59,403 bases of DNA from Methanobacteriota archaeon (GCA_016841625.1 JAENYU010000003.1:123073-182475), one strand, 5' to 3'; counted from the first letter of the stretch, positions 17,693-26,905 are shown. The notes: generated by a model not told the origin, from the letters alone. Numbers and translations: made by a program.

Positions 17693-18773
17693 ACTCATAA
17701 AAAAGGAAATTTTTGAAATTGCAGAGTATGTGCCCGGAAAGTCCATAGAGGAAATAGCCTCCGCTTACGGGCTTGACCCTGCAGCGATTATCAAACTCGG
17801 CTCGAACGAAAACCCGCTTGGCCCCTCCCCGAAAGCCGTGGAAGCCCTGGTAAAAGCCGCTTCCGGCGCAAACATCTACCCCTCAGCCGATGCCCGGGAA
17901 TTAAGGGAAGCTCTTTCGGAATACACAGGTTTCCCTGTCTCGAACCTTGTTGCATCCGGCCCCGGGATGGACGGGCTCCTGGACGGGCTTTGCAGGCTCA
18001 CCCTCGAAAAGGGAGACGAGGTCATTGTCCCGACCCCCACCTTTGCCTATTACGAACTTCCGGCCCTGGCCTGCGGGGGGACCCCGGTCTTTGTCAGCCG
18101 GGAAGCCGACTTTTCCGTGGACCCGGAAAAAGTCCTGTCAGCCGAAACGCCGCGGACAAAGCTTATCTTCCTCTGTTCCCCCAACAACCCCTCAGGAAAC
18201 CTCCTGCCCGAAGCCGACCTTAGAAAGGTGCTCGAAAATACCCGGGCTCTTGTCTTCGTTGACGAAGCCTATGTGGAATTTGCCGACAGAAAGCTCGCAG
18301 GCCTTGTCAGCGAGTACGACAACCTGATCGTGGGCAGGACCTTTTCCAAAGCCTTCGGACTTGCGGGTCTGCGCCTTGGCTACGGGATCATGCCGGAATG
18401 GCTTCAAAGGGAATACATGAGAGCAGCAACGCCTTTCTGCGTAAGCCTCCCCGCTCTCAGGGCAGGAATCGCCGCCCTCTCGGATCCCGAACAGCTCCGA
18501 AAGAGCATAGAACTTGCCAGGAAAGGCAGGGAAGACCTGAAAAAGAGGATGCCTTTCAGGGTTTACCCCTCCCAGGCCAACTTCGTCCTCGTGGACGTCG
18601 CCCCCCTTAAATCAAAAGCTGTATCCGAAGCTCTCCTGAAAAAAGGAATCATTGTGCGTCCCTGCGACTCCTTCCGGGATGCCGGGGATACCCTGATCCG
18701 CCTGACAGTGGGCATCCCGGAACAGAACGATAAGGTGATCCGGGCTTTCGAGGCTGTAAAAGAAGAGATGTGA
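17673..18773 (+). CDS. hisC: Histidinol-phosphate aminotransferase
   Basis: HisC is a fold-type I PLP aminotransferase forming histidinol phosphate from imidazole-acetol phosphate. Visible motifs are [12 protein letters not shown], the substrate-facing [19 protein letters not shown], and the PLP lysine in [18 protein letters not shown]. Start choice is uncertain between TTG at 17670 and GTG at 17673, both overlapping the argD end; either gives about 366 residues, the normal length. The overlap implies translational coupling of arginine- and histidine-pathway aminotransferases. Confidence 0.92.
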   Translation: MSLSRPELIKKEIFEIAEYVPGKSIEEIASAYGLDPAAIIKLGSNENPLGPSPKAVEALVKAASGANIYPSADARELREALSEYTGFPVSNLVASGPGMDGLLDGLCRLTLEKGDEVIVPTPTFAYYELPALACGGTPVFVSREADFSVDPEKVLSAETPRTKLIFLCSPNNPSGNLLPEADLRKVLENTRALVFVDEAYVEFADRKLAGLVSEYDNLIVGRTFSKAFGLAGLRLGYGIMPEWLQREYMRAATPFCVSLPALRAGIAALSDPEQLRKSIELARKGREDLKKRMPFRVYPSQANFVLVDVAPLKSKAVSEALLKKGIIVRPCDSFRDAGDTLIRLTVGIPEQNDKVIRAFEAVKEEM

Positions 18774-18777
18774 ACAA

Positions 18778-18850
18778 GGAAGTTTCAAAAAGGAAGTTTC
18801 AAAAAGGAAGTTTCAAAAAGGAAGTTTCAAAAGGGAAGTTTCAAAAAAGA
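18778..18850 (+). repeat. 14-bp tandem repeat after hisC
   Basis: Five to six copies of aaggaagtttcaaa begin directly at the hisC stop codon, with small changes in the last copies. Confidence 0.9.
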
Positions 18851-18896
18851 ATGTCACAGAAACCCGGAACCCGGGTTTCAAATCTCTAATTTTAAT

Positions 18897-19304
18897 TCAA
18901 ATTTCTTCAATTCCTTCGATTTTCATAAGGGGATAATCCAGTTCGGGGTCGTACTCCATTCCCACTTTCACCCTTGCAGAGCCGTATTTTACAGTGATCT
19001 TTACTTTCAGCATGGGTCCCTGAAGTTCAAAGTAGCCGAATTCGTCGTTCAATTTGCTTTTCAGCATTTCCCGGTCGATTTTCACGGAAATGTCTTCCAC
19101 GTAAGGCTGGACGGAGATGCTTTCCTGAACGGCTTTTTCCAGACTTCCTGCCGTTTTCAGGTTCACGGGGGAGCCGGTAAACTGGTGGAAGAGAGCCCCC
19201 AATTTTATGCCTGCCTCGAAGAGGGCGTTGTCCCTGTCAGTTATATTGTCATTTAAACTGTCATTTGAACTGTCATTCGTAATATCAGCTGCACTATCAG
19301 TCAT
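18897..19304 (-). CDS. mptD: Archaeal 7,8-dihydroneopterin aldolase
   Basis: MptD cleaves 7,8-dihydroneopterin to 6-hydroxymethyl-7,8-dihydropterin, a step toward tetrahydromethanopterin/sarcinapterin. The body ALFEAGIKLGALFHQFTG, the QPYVEDISVKIDRE block and the end ELDYPLMKIEGIEE match the archaeal MptD (DUF372) pattern. The first 25 residues are a low-complexity SNDSLND-type stretch and look non-essential. ATG at 19304 follows GAGGT and gives 135 residues; a TTG at 19319 is possible. It sits downstream of pssA on the same strand but 52 bases away. Confidence 0.85.
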   Translation of the reverse strand: MTDSAADITNDSSNDSLNDNITDRDNALFEAGIKLGALFHQFTGSPVNLKTAGSLEKAVQESISVQPYVEDISVKIDREMLKSKLNDEFGYFELQGPMLKVKITVKYGSARVKVGMEYDPELDYPLMKIEGIEEI

Positions 19305-19355
19305 ATTAACCTCAGTCAAACGGACTTCTCCTTTTTGTGGCTTCTGTTTTTCAGG

Positions 19356-20054
19356 TTAGGACCTTTTCTTTTTATTATTAGCATTGCTCAACATGGGTAC
19401 TTTCAGGAAGGGAGAGAGCATATAAACCAGCATCAAAATGAAAGGAATCGGGGAAAAGAACCGCATGTACCGCAGGTCTATGAAAAAGAGCAGCACCATG
19501 GCAAAAAACACGAAAGCTATGGAAGCCAGGAGTTTAAAGTTCCTGATCTTGGGATAGGCCACGGAGCTGACCATCAGGAGGGACAGGGCAAGGGTAAGGA
19601 CAAGCAGGAAGTCAATCCTGACAAAGCTTTCTCCCAGGAGCATGTACGAGGCGAGCATAACACAGCCTGCGGTGATTGGGAGCCCTTCGAACCCTGGCTT
19701 TTCCGAGGGGATGGCGTTAAAACGGGCAAGCCTCAGAACCCCGCAAAGGGCATAGAAGTATGCAAAAATTACTACTATCAGGTCTTCTCCGCCAAAATAG
19801 AAGTAAATGAGAAGAGCAGGAGCGACCCCGAAAGAGACAGCATCTGCCAGGGAGTCCATCTGTTCCCCAAGTTCACCTCCCCCGAATTTCCGGGCAAAGT
19901 ACCCGTCAGCCCCGTCTGCAATTGCTGCAAGGAGCAGGAAGACCAGGGCAAGGTCAAAGGAGCCTACATGAGCAGCGGAAATAGCCGAAATTCCGAAGAA
20001 AAGGTTCGAGAGGGAAACAAAGTCAGGTAGTCTTAAAAGATGCAAAAGAGTCAT
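19356..20054 (-). CDS. pssA: Archaetidylserine synthase (CDP-alcohol phosphatidyltransferase)
   Basis: The enzyme attaches L-serine to CDP-archaeol in the membrane. The CDP-alcohol phosphotransferase signature is complete: D50-G51-x2-A54-R55, then G63-x3-D67-x3-D71. Several membrane helices follow and the C-terminus ends in a basic NKKKRS tail. The 232 residues fit the family. Its ATG overlaps the asd stop as ATGA, so it is the third gene of the artA-asd-pssA operon. Confidence 0.92.
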   Translation of the reverse strand: MTLLHLLRLPDFVSLSNLFFGISAISAAHVGSFDLALVFLLLAAIADGADGYFARKFGGGELGEQMDSLADAVSFGVAPALLIYFYFGGEDLIVVIFAYFYALCGVLRLARFNAIPSEKPGFEGLPITAGCVMLASYMLLGESFVRIDFLLVLTLALSLLMVSSVAYPKIRNFKLLASIAFVFFAMVLLFFIDLRYMRFFSPIPFILMLVYMLSPFLKVPMLSNANNKKKRS

Positions 20055-20677
20055 ACTACATCACTGTCCTCATTTAGTGTTGCTATAATGGTCCTGCCTA
20101 CGAACACCCTCTCTCCTTTACGGACAGCGATGTCAAAGGCTTCGGGGATTGTCACGTCTACCCTCGACCCGAAACGGATCATTCCTATGCGCTGGCCCTG
20201 TTCAATAATATCATCTTTTTTTGCATAAGTAACGATCCTGCGGGCAATTGTACCTGCTATCTGTGTAACACTAACATCCCCGTATTTGCTGATTATGATG
20301 AACTCGTTTCTTTCATTCCTTTCGGAGTCCTTGCAAAAAGCCGGAAGATATCCTCCTTTTTTGTAGACTACTTCCTTAATCCTGCCGGAAATTGGAGTCC
20401 TGTTTACATGAACATTCTGAAGAAACATGAATATGCAGATTTTACGTCCTCTTATGTCAATGACCGTGCCGTCAGCCGGGGAGATCATGTAGTTGTCCGA
20501 AACTTCTACCTTCCTCTCAGGGTCCCTGAAGAACCAGACCATGAATACGGACATTGCTGTCCCCAGATACGTAGCATGGAGAAACAAGGAGTAATTAGTA
20601 ACCCGGTGAAAGCCCGCAAGAAGAGCAGTAGCGGAGATTGCAGCACAAACCCAGGATTCCGAACCTTTTGCAAGCAT
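20051..20677 (-). CDS. asd: Archaetidylserine decarboxylase proenzyme
   Basis: This pyruvoyl enzyme decarboxylates archaetidylserine to archaetidylethanolamine. Self-cleavage happens at the GSR motif, here FGSRVDV, whose serine becomes the pyruvoyl group. One N-terminal hydrophobic segment anchors it; PADGTV and NVHVNR are typical for the short (type II-like) family and 208 residues is the usual length. A GGGGGA ribosome binding site lies at the end of artA. The downstream ATGA overlap couples it to pssA. Confidence 0.92.
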   Translation of the reverse strand: MLAKGSESWVCAAISATALLAGFHRVTNYSLFLHATYLGTAMSVFMVWFFRDPERKVEVSDNYMISPADGTVIDIRGRKICIFMFLQNVHVNRTPISGRIKEVVYKKGGYLPAFCKDSERNERNEFIIISKYGDVSVTQIAGTIARRIVTYAKKDDIIEQGQRIGMIRFGSRVDVTIPEAFDIAVRKGERVFVGRTIIATLNEDSDVV

Positions 20678-20683
20678 ATTTTT

Positions 20684-21556
20684 TCAATCCCCCGCAAACC
20701 TGTTCAGGATATTTTTAATTTCCCTGGAAAGAACAACCCATAAACCATCGATCAGCTCCAGCAATTCCGGCAGGATGCGGAGTACTGCATACGAAATTAA
20801 AAAGAGAGCTACCCCTGAGCCTGCCTTTGCAATATAGTTGTGGGCAATCGAGAAACTGTTAACTCCAAACCACTGTTCCCCGTAAGCCAGAACCACAAAA
20901 ATATCCCTGATAAGGTTAAGCACGTAAATCACCGGCACTGAAACGATAAAAGCGGCAACCAGGCGTCTGAAAGGAGCACTTACCGAACCGATAAGCCCCA
21001 TGAAAAGAGCAATGCTCTCGATTGCCGTGCAGGCAAGGATGATCTCCACGGTGTACCCGTTCAGGGTTATCATGTTCCAGTCATTCATATGTGCAGGGAT
21101 GTCGAAATACTGGAGTGTCCAGACAACCTGGGAGGCTACCCCTCCGATGATCCAGGTGTTCAGGGATGGAAAACTTGCAAACGGGAAATAGATAAGAGCT
21201 CCGAGGGAATTTGCACTGGTAAGCATGGAAGTTATTTCAATGCCTTTTTCCCCGCCTATGGGGGGAGGAATTTTCGAGCGTACCAGTTCCCTGTTCTTCC
21301 TTACCAGAAGGGCACCCTCCCTGTATTCCCGGAACATAATGTACGCAACGAACATACAGAAAAGAGCGAAGAGAAAGGTTAAGCCGACATTTGCATAGTC
21401 CTGAGTCTCTATGTAGTGAAGGGGCTGGTAACCCCAGTGAACGGAAAATAATACCCATCCTATCCCGCCAACCAGTTTGCGGACCATAAGGTTCCTGGGG
21501 ATTACTGATGATGCAATCATTAAACCGACTGCAAGCCAGAGTACATTTTCTATCAT
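20684..21556 (-). CDS. artA: Archaeosortase A
   Basis: ArtA is a multi-pass membrane transpeptidase that cleaves the C-terminal PGF-CTERM signal of surface proteins and helps attach them to archaeal lipid. The catalytic Cys is in ACTAIES (C176) and the catalytic Arg in NLIRD (R217); the 41-residue spacing equals that of Haloferax volcanii ArtA. R260 is a candidate for the third active-site residue. About eight membrane helices fill the 290 residues. Its position upstream of asd and pssA in one operon supports ArtA, because lipid synthesis and archaeosortase action are linked in haloarchaea. A candidate substrate lies at 36303 in this window. Confidence 0.9.
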   Translation of the reverse strand: MIENVLWLAVGLMIASSVIPRNLMVRKLVGGIGWVLFSVHWGYQPLHYIETQDYANVGLTFLFALFCMFVAYIMFREYREGALLVRKNRELVRSKIPPPIGGEKGIEITSMLTSANSLGALIYFPFASFPSLNTWIIGGVASQVVWTLQYFDIPAHMNDWNMITLNGYTVEIILACTAIESIALFMGLIGSVSAPFRRLVAAFIVSVPVIYVLNLIRDIFVVLAYGEQWFGVNSFSIAHNYIAKAGSGVALFLISYAVLRILPELLELIDGLWVVLSREIKNILNRFAGD

Positions 21557-22045
21557 TTTTCAAGCACCTTTTTCCGGAAAACAGTATCTGAAATTCTCCA
21601 AGATGATTAAAAGCATTTCTATTGAAGATTCAGTTACAGTCTACCAGGCATTCGGATTTTAGTCTCATTCGGAAAAACCCGATGCGTTATGGCTACAAAA
21701 GCCAGAAGAAGCTCGGGGGAGAGCACTCAATTTACAAGCACTTAGTAAGTATGATAATAAATTCCTATCTTAGTAAGTATGATAACAAATTCCTATCTTA
21801 GTAAGTATGATAACAAATTCCTATTATAGAAGAATACCGATTACATGAAGGTTTCCGTTAATAAAAAACCTGCTGTCTGAATAAAAAAAAATTACCAGAT
21901 AGGAAAGAAAAGTTACTTTGGCAGTAAAAAATAGAAAACTTTAAGAAAGACTTCAGCAAAAGGAGCTTTTTTACAAGTGAGAAATTCCTGCTAGAAAAAG
22001 AGAATTTAGAAGAATAATTGAAATATGATAACGATTTTCTATAAT
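21557..22045. other. Gene-free divergent region upstream of artA and nudix-tfs
   Basis: Contains the 28-bp triple repeat listed separately and AT-rich promoter-like tracts. No supported gene. Confidence 0.5.
21745..21826 (+). repeat. 28-bp tandem repeat, three copies
   Basis: Copies of cttagtaagtatgataacaa followed by attcctat, nearly identical (one a/c difference). Confidence 0.9.
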
Positions 22046-22186
22046 ATGTACAAAATAATATATTATTCTACTCCGACTAATATGTTATTCTACTCCGGCA
22101 AACCTTCCGGAAAAACAGCATTCATAAAGGAGATTGATAGCGGTAAAAACATCTCCGTGAAAGTGAATTACGAAGGCGTTTTATGA
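22046..22186 (+). CDS. Possible 46-residue small ORF coupled to nudix gene
   Basis: ATG at 22046 opens a 46-codon frame (second ATG at 22082) whose TGA overlaps the nudix ATG as ATGA. The second half, SGKPSGKTAFIKEIDSGK, has protein-like composition. There is no clear ribosome binding site and I recognise no family. It could be a leader peptide, a remnant, or chance. Confidence 0.25.
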   Translation: MYKIIYYSTPTNMLFYSGKPSGKTAFIKEIDSGKNISVKVNYEGVL

Positions 22187-22620
22187 ATCCTCCTCTCAGT
22201 CCCAGTCTAACCGTAGACGCGGTGATCCTCTTTAAAAACAGGCTTGTTCTTGTAAAGAGAAAAAACCCTCCTTATCAGGGAAAATTTGCCCTTCCGGGCG
22301 GCTTTGTTGAACTTGGAGAAAGCACGGAAAGGGCAGCTTCAAGAGAAGCTTTTGAAGAAACCGGACTTTCTATAGAGATCGTCAAGTTAATCGGAGTCTA
22401 TTCCGACCCCCGGCGAGACCCGAGAAGACATACGGTTTCGGCGTGTTACCTCGCAACAGGACACGGACAATTAAGATCGGGCTCTGATGCCACTGCTGTG
22501 GAGCTTTTTGAGCTTGATTCAATCCCTGAACTGGCTTTTGACCATGATAAAATGATAAACGATGCAAAAAGTGATATTAATGCGGTTTTGTCCCAAATGC
22601 AAAAGTATGATGTTTCCTAA
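22183..22620 (+). CDS. Nudix hydrolase, ADP-ribose pyrophosphatase-like
   Basis: Nudix enzymes hydrolyse nucleoside diphosphates linked to another moiety. The Nudix box is complete: GGFVELGESTERAASREAFEETGL from G40 (G-x5-E-x7-REAFEETG). The preceding KFALPGG and the YSDPRRDPR motif after the box are typical of ADP-ribose or related pyrophosphatases, but the substrate is not fixed by sequence. The 145-residue protein is full length. Its last 41 bases overlap the start of tfs. Confidence 0.88.
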   Translation: MNPPLSPSLTVDAVILFKNRLVLVKRKNPPYQGKFALPGGFVELGESTERAASREAFEETGLSIEIVKLIGVYSDPRRDPRRHTVSACYLATGHGQLRSGSDATAVELFELDSIPELAFDHDKMINDAKSDINAVLSQMQKYDVS

Positions 22621-22894
22621 GAATGGCAATTTAGAGTGTAGAAAATGTGGCCATGCGGAACCCATTGAAGAAAACGCAAAAGCGTTTGTCTCCAAATCAA
22701 AGATGGAAGAACACGAAGTGGTAGTTCTGGAAGGCGAACAGATGTCAGGCCTGCCCTCGACAAACGCAAAATGTGCGGAATGTGGGAATAACACCGCATA
22801 CTGGTGGTTAAGGCAGCTCCGGTCAGCAGATGAATCCGAAACCCGCTTCTTCAAGTGCACCAAATGCGGATTCACCTGGAGAGAATACGACTGA
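22580..22894 (+). CDS. tfs: Transcription factor S (TFIIS-like cleavage factor)
   Basis: TFS rescues backtracked RNA polymerase by stimulating RNA cleavage. The N-terminal zinc ribbon has Cys 4, 7, 20 and 23 (MRFCPKCKSMMFP). The C-terminal ribbon is CAEC...FKCTKC with the catalytic acidic loop RSADE. The ATG at 22580 follows GTGAT and gives 104 residues, the normal length; an upstream ATG at 22562 would add six unlike residues. The gene starts within the nudix gene, overlapping it by 41 bases in another frame. Confidence 0.93.
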   Translation: MRFCPKCKSMMFPKNGNLECRKCGHAEPIEENAKAFVSKSKMEEHEVVVLEGEQMSGLPSTNAKCAECGNNTAYWWLRQLRSADESETRFFKCTKCGFTWREYD

Positions 22895-23234
22895 AAATCC
22901 CGGGAAAAAAATCCGATCCCGAAAAAAAAGGCTCGAGAACTGCACAGGAGTTGCTATTCCCGCAATCCTGCATTCCTGAGAGAAAAAGAATACCCACTCC
23001 GAACCTGCCTTCCTACTTCCGGATGAGGTTAAAGCCTTCGGTTTTTCTAACCAAGCTTTATATAGTTGCCGGGACTTTGAACCTATTGATTCCAGAATTC
23101 CAGAAGACTGTTTCCCCGGATTCCGGATTTTTCCGTCCGAAACAGCCTGAAAGCGCCCTCGCCGATAAAGAAATTTATATATCTCAAGGGTAAATAGGAG
23201 TTTAAGATTTAAATTTATTTAACGGAGAAGAACT
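22895..23234. other. Gene-free region before pcn
   Basis: No supported gene. A TATA-like ctttatatag lies near 23055 and the likely pcn TATA box is listed separately. Confidence 0.45.
23171..23183 (+). promoter_or_regulatory. TATA box of the pcn-priL operon
   Basis: aaatttatatatc lies about 52-64 bases before the pcn ATG, leaving a leader of about 30 bases with a GGAGAA ribosome binding site at 23224-23229. Confidence 0.45.
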
Positions 23235-23972
23235 ATGTTCAAGGCAGCGATTAATGCAGAGCTTCTGAAAGATTCGATTGCCTCACTGGCTGTAATTGTC
23301 GATGAAGTACGCTTCAGGATTTCCCCGGAAGGAATTTCCGTAAAGGCGGTTGACCCCGCAAATGTTGCAATGGGGATTTTCGAGCTCGGATCGGCAGCTT
23401 TCGATGAATACAGCGCAGATGAGTGCGAAATCGGAGTCGACCTTAACAAGATCACGGACCTGCTGGGAATTGCGGACAGGAGCGATACAGTGAGGATGGA
23501 GCTTGACGAAGTAAACCAGAAACTCCTGATCGACGTCGGTGGGCTTTCCTATACCCTTTCCCTTCTTGACCCCTCAACCGTCCGGGCAGAACCACGGGTA
23601 CCCCAGCTAGAGCTGCCTGCAAAAGTCGTCCTTAACGGAGCTGACCTGAGGCGGGCCGTAAAGGCGGCCGAAAAGATCAGTGACCACATGCTCATGGGAA
23701 TTTCCGAAGATATCTTTTACATGGAAGCAAAAGGGGACACCGATAAGGTCCGCCTGGAGATGGGCAGGGACCAGCTGATCGATATGAAGTCCGGAGATGC
23801 GTGCTCGCTTTTCTCGCTGGACTACCTGACCGATATTGTCAAACCCACAAACAAGATTAACGAGGTTACCCTCTCCCTTGGCAGAGACTTCCCAATCCTG
23901 ATCGATTTCGCAATAGCAAACGGAGCAGGAAAGATCTCCTATCTCCTGGCTCCGAGGATTGAATCGGACTAA
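23235..23972 (+). CDS. pcn: DNA polymerase sliding clamp (PCNA)
   Basis: The homotrimeric clamp tethers replicative polymerases, ligase and nucleases to DNA. MFKAAINAELLKDSIASL, EGISVKAVDPANVAM and the C-terminal ISYLLAPRIESD are PCNA hallmarks, and 245 residues is normal. It forms an operon with priL five bases downstream, tying clamp and primase expression. Confidence 0.95.
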   Translation: MFKAAINAELLKDSIASLAVIVDEVRFRISPEGISVKAVDPANVAMGIFELGSAAFDEYSADECEIGVDLNKITDLLGIADRSDTVRMELDEVNQKLLIDVGGLSYTLSLLDPSTVRAEPRVPQLELPAKVVLNGADLRRAVKAAEKISDHMLMGISEDIFYMEAKGDTDKVRLEMGRDQLIDMKSGDACSLFSLDYLTDIVKPTNKINEVTLSLGRDFPILIDFAIANGAGKISYLLAPRIESD

Positions 23973-23977
23973 GATTT

Positions 23978-25144
23978 ATGGAAACTGAACAACTGGCATA
24001 CTACCCATTTGTTTCAGAAGCGTCTGCCTACGTTGAAAGTCTGGGAGTATCCCTGGACAGTCTCCTCAATTCCCGCGCCTACCGGGCTGCCAGAGCCCGG
24101 GGGATAGAAAGGGTTAAAGAGGCACTCGAAGGTGAGATTGGAAAATCCTCCCTCAACGGAGAAGCCCAGATCCTTTCGGAACTCCTTTCTTATCCTTTTG
24201 CCAGGATGCTGGTCGCATGTATTGATGACCAGCTCTTTACCCGGCGCTATGCCCTGGCAGAAGCAAAAGCTGCCTATACTCTCCTGAGAACGGAAAGTCC
24301 CGATTTTTTGCTTGACTTCGGGGAAGACTTCGGAATCTCCGCCGAACCCCGGGAAACTCATTTTAGCATGCATTTTACGGATTATATCAGGTTCTCGAAT
24401 TCTTTAAAAGACCCTGCCTGGAAACTGACCAACCGCCAGCTCCGTGCAGGAAAAGTCCGGGTTACCAGAGAAGAATTCGCAAGACTGCTCCAGGAAGCCG
24501 TCAGGGAACGCATCGAGCAGTCCTTTCCCATACCCGAAATCCCCGAAGAGGTTTCAGCCTTTTGCGCCCCGCACGCTGCCGGGATCAAAGAACAGTTCGA
24601 GGTCCAGAAGAAAAAGTTCGGGGCAACGGATTTCGGAGTAGTGGAACCCGGACTCTTCCCCCCCTGTATCTCCCATGCTCTGGCAAACGTGCAGGGCGGG
24701 GTGAACCTGGCACATTCCATGCGCTTTGCCATGACCTCTTTTCTCCTGAACGTAGGGATGTCCGTGGACGAAATCCTGAACCTCTTCAACGTCTCCCCTG
24801 ACTTTGACGCGGAAAAGACCCTCTACCAGATCGAGCACATCGCAGGAGCTACAGGCAACGAGTACAAACCCCCTGCCTGCGAAACCATGAGGACCTACGG
24901 GAACTGCGTAGGAAAGGACGGGCTCTGCGAAAAGATCAGCCATCCCCTGGGATATTACGAGAGGAGGGTTTTCCTGAAGAACAGGGATAGGGAAAAGGAA
25001 GAAGAAAAGGAAGAAGAAAAGGAGAAAGCAGGAGAAAAAAAGAACGGAGAAGCTCGGAAAAAGGGCGAAGGAAAGGTAAAAGAAGAAGGGAAAGAAGAAA
25101 GGAAAGAAGAAAAATCCGGGAAGTCCCCCGAAAAAGCCGAATAA
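23978..25144 (+). CDS. priL: DNA primase large subunit
   Basis: PriL joins PriS in the archaeal/eukaryal primase that makes replication primers. Its C-terminal iron-sulfur domain is present with cysteines at about 230, 301, 310 and 317 (PPCISH, then CETMRTYGNC and CEK) followed by SHPLGYY. After about residue 335 an added tail of about 50 residues is almost pure Glu, Lys and Gly, which probably is disordered and is not part of the family core. It directly follows pcn. Confidence 0.92.
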   Translation: METEQLAYYPFVSEASAYVESLGVSLDSLLNSRAYRAARARGIERVKEALEGEIGKSSLNGEAQILSELLSYPFARMLVACIDDQLFTRRYALAEAKAAYTLLRTESPDFLLDFGEDFGISAEPRETHFSMHFTDYIRFSNSLKDPAWKLTNRQLRAGKVRVTREEFARLLQEAVRERIEQSFPIPEIPEEVSAFCAPHAAGIKEQFEVQKKKFGATDFGVVEPGLFPPCISHALANVQGGVNLAHSMRFAMTSFLLNVGMSVDEILNLFNVSPDFDAEKTLYQIEHIAGATGNEYKPPACETMRTYGNCVGKDGLCEKISHPLGYYERRVFLKNRDREKEEEKEEEKEKAGEKKNGEARKKGEGKVKEEGKEERKEEKSGKSPEKAE

Positions 25145-25189
25145 TCAAACCTGAATATTTCACTCAATCCTGTTACAATCCTGTTTTTA

Positions 25190-25325
25190 CTTTCTTCCGC
25201 TTACTCTTTCTCGTTCACTTACTTCCTCCTGTCCACTTCCTCCTATTCACTTCCTTCCACTTACTTTCTTCCACTTGCTTCCTTCCGCTCACTTTCTTCC
25301 ACTTGCTTCCTTCCGCTCACTTTCG
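25190..25325 (+). repeat. Degenerate pyrimidine-rich 12-15 bp repeat
   Basis: Variants of cttccttccactt occur seven or so times between priL and the cbiA end, running to the cbiA stop codon and probably slightly into its last codons. Confidence 0.75.
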
Positions 25326-26636
25326 TTTGTATTCCTTGCACTTTTCCACGAACTTTTCTACGGGGAAGGTGGAGGGATGGGCGTGCATGTACCCTGCAAG
25401 GGTGTTGTGTTCCAGCAGCCCGTCAAAGCCGTCCTGGATGCCTTTGCCCCTGAGCATTTCGTAGGCGAACCGGGCGTCCCGGTCGCAGTCGGTAAGGGAA
25501 TAGTGGAACTCGTGGCCTTTGAGGTTGTGGGGGCTGAAACTTTTGTCGAGGGGGCGGGCTTCGGTGTACCCGAGGCCTCTTAAACGATTTGTCATGCGGG
25601 TATCGGCGGGCACGACGTCTGCCAGTTTGTAGGTCCGTCCTTCCACTTCATATGTGCCGCAGAGGTAGAGCAGTCCTCCGCATTCCCCGTAGATGGGCAG
25701 GCCGTCGGCTGAAAGGTCCTTTAAGCTGCGGGTGGTCTTCGAAACTTCCAGTTCCCCGGCGTAGAGTTCGGGGTAGCCGCCTCCGAAATAGATCCCGTCC
25801 ACGTCCGGAAGTTCCCCTTTCATCGGGCTGAAGAACTCGACTTCGGCTCCGCAGGCCCGGAAGGCGTCGAACATATCCTGGTAGTAGAAACAAAATGCTG
25901 CGTCCCTGGCGATCCCTATCCTGACCTCAGGTTCGGGCACCGGGACTTCTTCGGCTTCAGGAACTGAATAGGGCTCCATCAGTTCGAGGACTGCATCAAG
26001 GTCCACGTTTTCCTCAATGAATTCCGCCATTTCGGCAGTGTTGTAGTCCTTTTCATGGGCCATGTACAGCCCGAGATGCCGGGAAGGGACCTCGATATCT
26101 TTCCTTCGTGGGATCATTCCGACAATGGGGATGTCGCCCGGAAGGGCGTTTTTTATCATTTCCCCGTGACGGGGGCTTCCTACCTTGTTCAGGATAACGC
26201 CTGCAATCCGGACTTCAGGGTCAAACTCGGAGTAGCCCTTGAGGAGAGCTGCAGCGCTTCGGGACATCCCGTGCACGTTGATGACCAGGAGAACCGGGAT
26301 GTCAAGGATCTTTGCAACGTGCGCCGAGCTTGCAATTTCCGTAGAATCCATTCCGTCAAAGAGCCCCATGACCCCTTCAACGACAGAAATTTCGGAATCT
26401 CCGGATGTCCTTGCCACGGTTTTCCCGACCCCGTCCGTGCCCATCATGTAGGTGTCAAGGTTCCGGGAGGGACGCCCGCAGATGGCAGTGTGGTGGGACG
26501 GGTCGATGTAATCAGGGCCTACTTTGTACGGCTGGACCTTAAGCTGCCTGTGTTTGAGGGCAGCCATTATACCCATGGAAACAGTGGTTTTTCCAACCCC
26601 ACTGTGGGTTCCTGCTATAAGTATTCCTTTTGTCAT
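25317..26636 (-). CDS. cbiA: Cobyrinate / Ni-sirohydrochlorin a,c-diamide synthase
   Basis: This ATP-dependent glutamine amidotransferase amidates the a and c side chains of a corrinoid or, as CfbB, of Ni-sirohydrochlorin on the way to coenzyme F430. The N-terminal synthetase domain begins GTHSGVGKTTVSMG (P-loop); the C-terminal GATase domain has the nucleophile in YGECGGLLYL and HEFHYS. The 439 residues are full length. In methanogens one protein may serve cobalamin, F430, or both; the sequence alone does not decide, and no other cobalamin or F430 gene is adjacent. A TATA element at 26655-26670 suggests a nearly leaderless transcript. Confidence 0.9.
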   Translation of the reverse strand: MTKGILIAGTHSGVGKTTVSMGIMAALKHRQLKVQPYKVGPDYIDPSHHTAICGRPSRNLDTYMMGTDGVGKTVARTSGDSEISVVEGVMGLFDGMDSTEIASSAHVAKILDIPVLLVINVHGMSRSAAALLKGYSEFDPEVRIAGVILNKVGSPRHGEMIKNALPGDIPIVGMIPRRKDIEVPSRHLGLYMAHEKDYNTAEMAEFIEENVDLDAVLELMEPYSVPEAEEVPVPEPEVRIGIARDAAFCFYYQDMFDAFRACGAEVEFFSPMKGELPDVDGIYFGGGYPELYAGELEVSKTTRSLKDLSADGLPIYGECGGLLYLCGTYEVEGRTYKLADVVPADTRMTNRLRGLGYTEARPLDKSFSPHNLKGHEFHYSLTDCDRDARFAYEMLRGKGIQDGFDGLLEHNTLAGYMHAHPSTFPVEKFVEKCKEYKRK

Positions 26637-26654
26637 TTGTTCACTATTGTACAG

Positions 26655-26670
26655 ATTAATATATATTAAT
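26655..26670 (-). promoter_or_regulatory. TATA box of cbiA
   Basis: The palindromic attaatatatattaat is centred about 26 bases before the cbiA ATG, and no ribosome binding site is seen, so transcription likely begins at or next to the start codon. Confidence 0.45.
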
Positions 26671-26896
26671 TGGGCTGTTTTTCAGGAAACCAGTAACCGT
26701 TTACCGGAAATTCAATATTTTTTGCAGTACCGACCCGAAAAGCCTCCGGAAACTTTCGGAAGACCTGCGCTACTAATTTATATCACCTGTTATTAGGTAT
26801 ATTACCGGCTATACATAACCGATTTTTATTCCAGAGATCATTTTCGCCTTCTGCAGTGACGGTCCTCAAATGGGGGGCAAAAAAACTATACTCAAA

Positions 26897-26905
26897 TTAT
26901 ATAAA
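26897..26905 (+). promoter_or_regulatory. TATA box of moaA
   Basis: ttatataaa lies about 20 bases before the ATG at 26921, close enough to imply a leaderless or very short-leader transcript. Confidence 0.4.

Noticed and set aside
22855-23193. 112-residue plus-strand frame between tfs and pcn
   Set aside because: It starts inside tfs in another frame, covers promoter sequence and has no family-like pattern.
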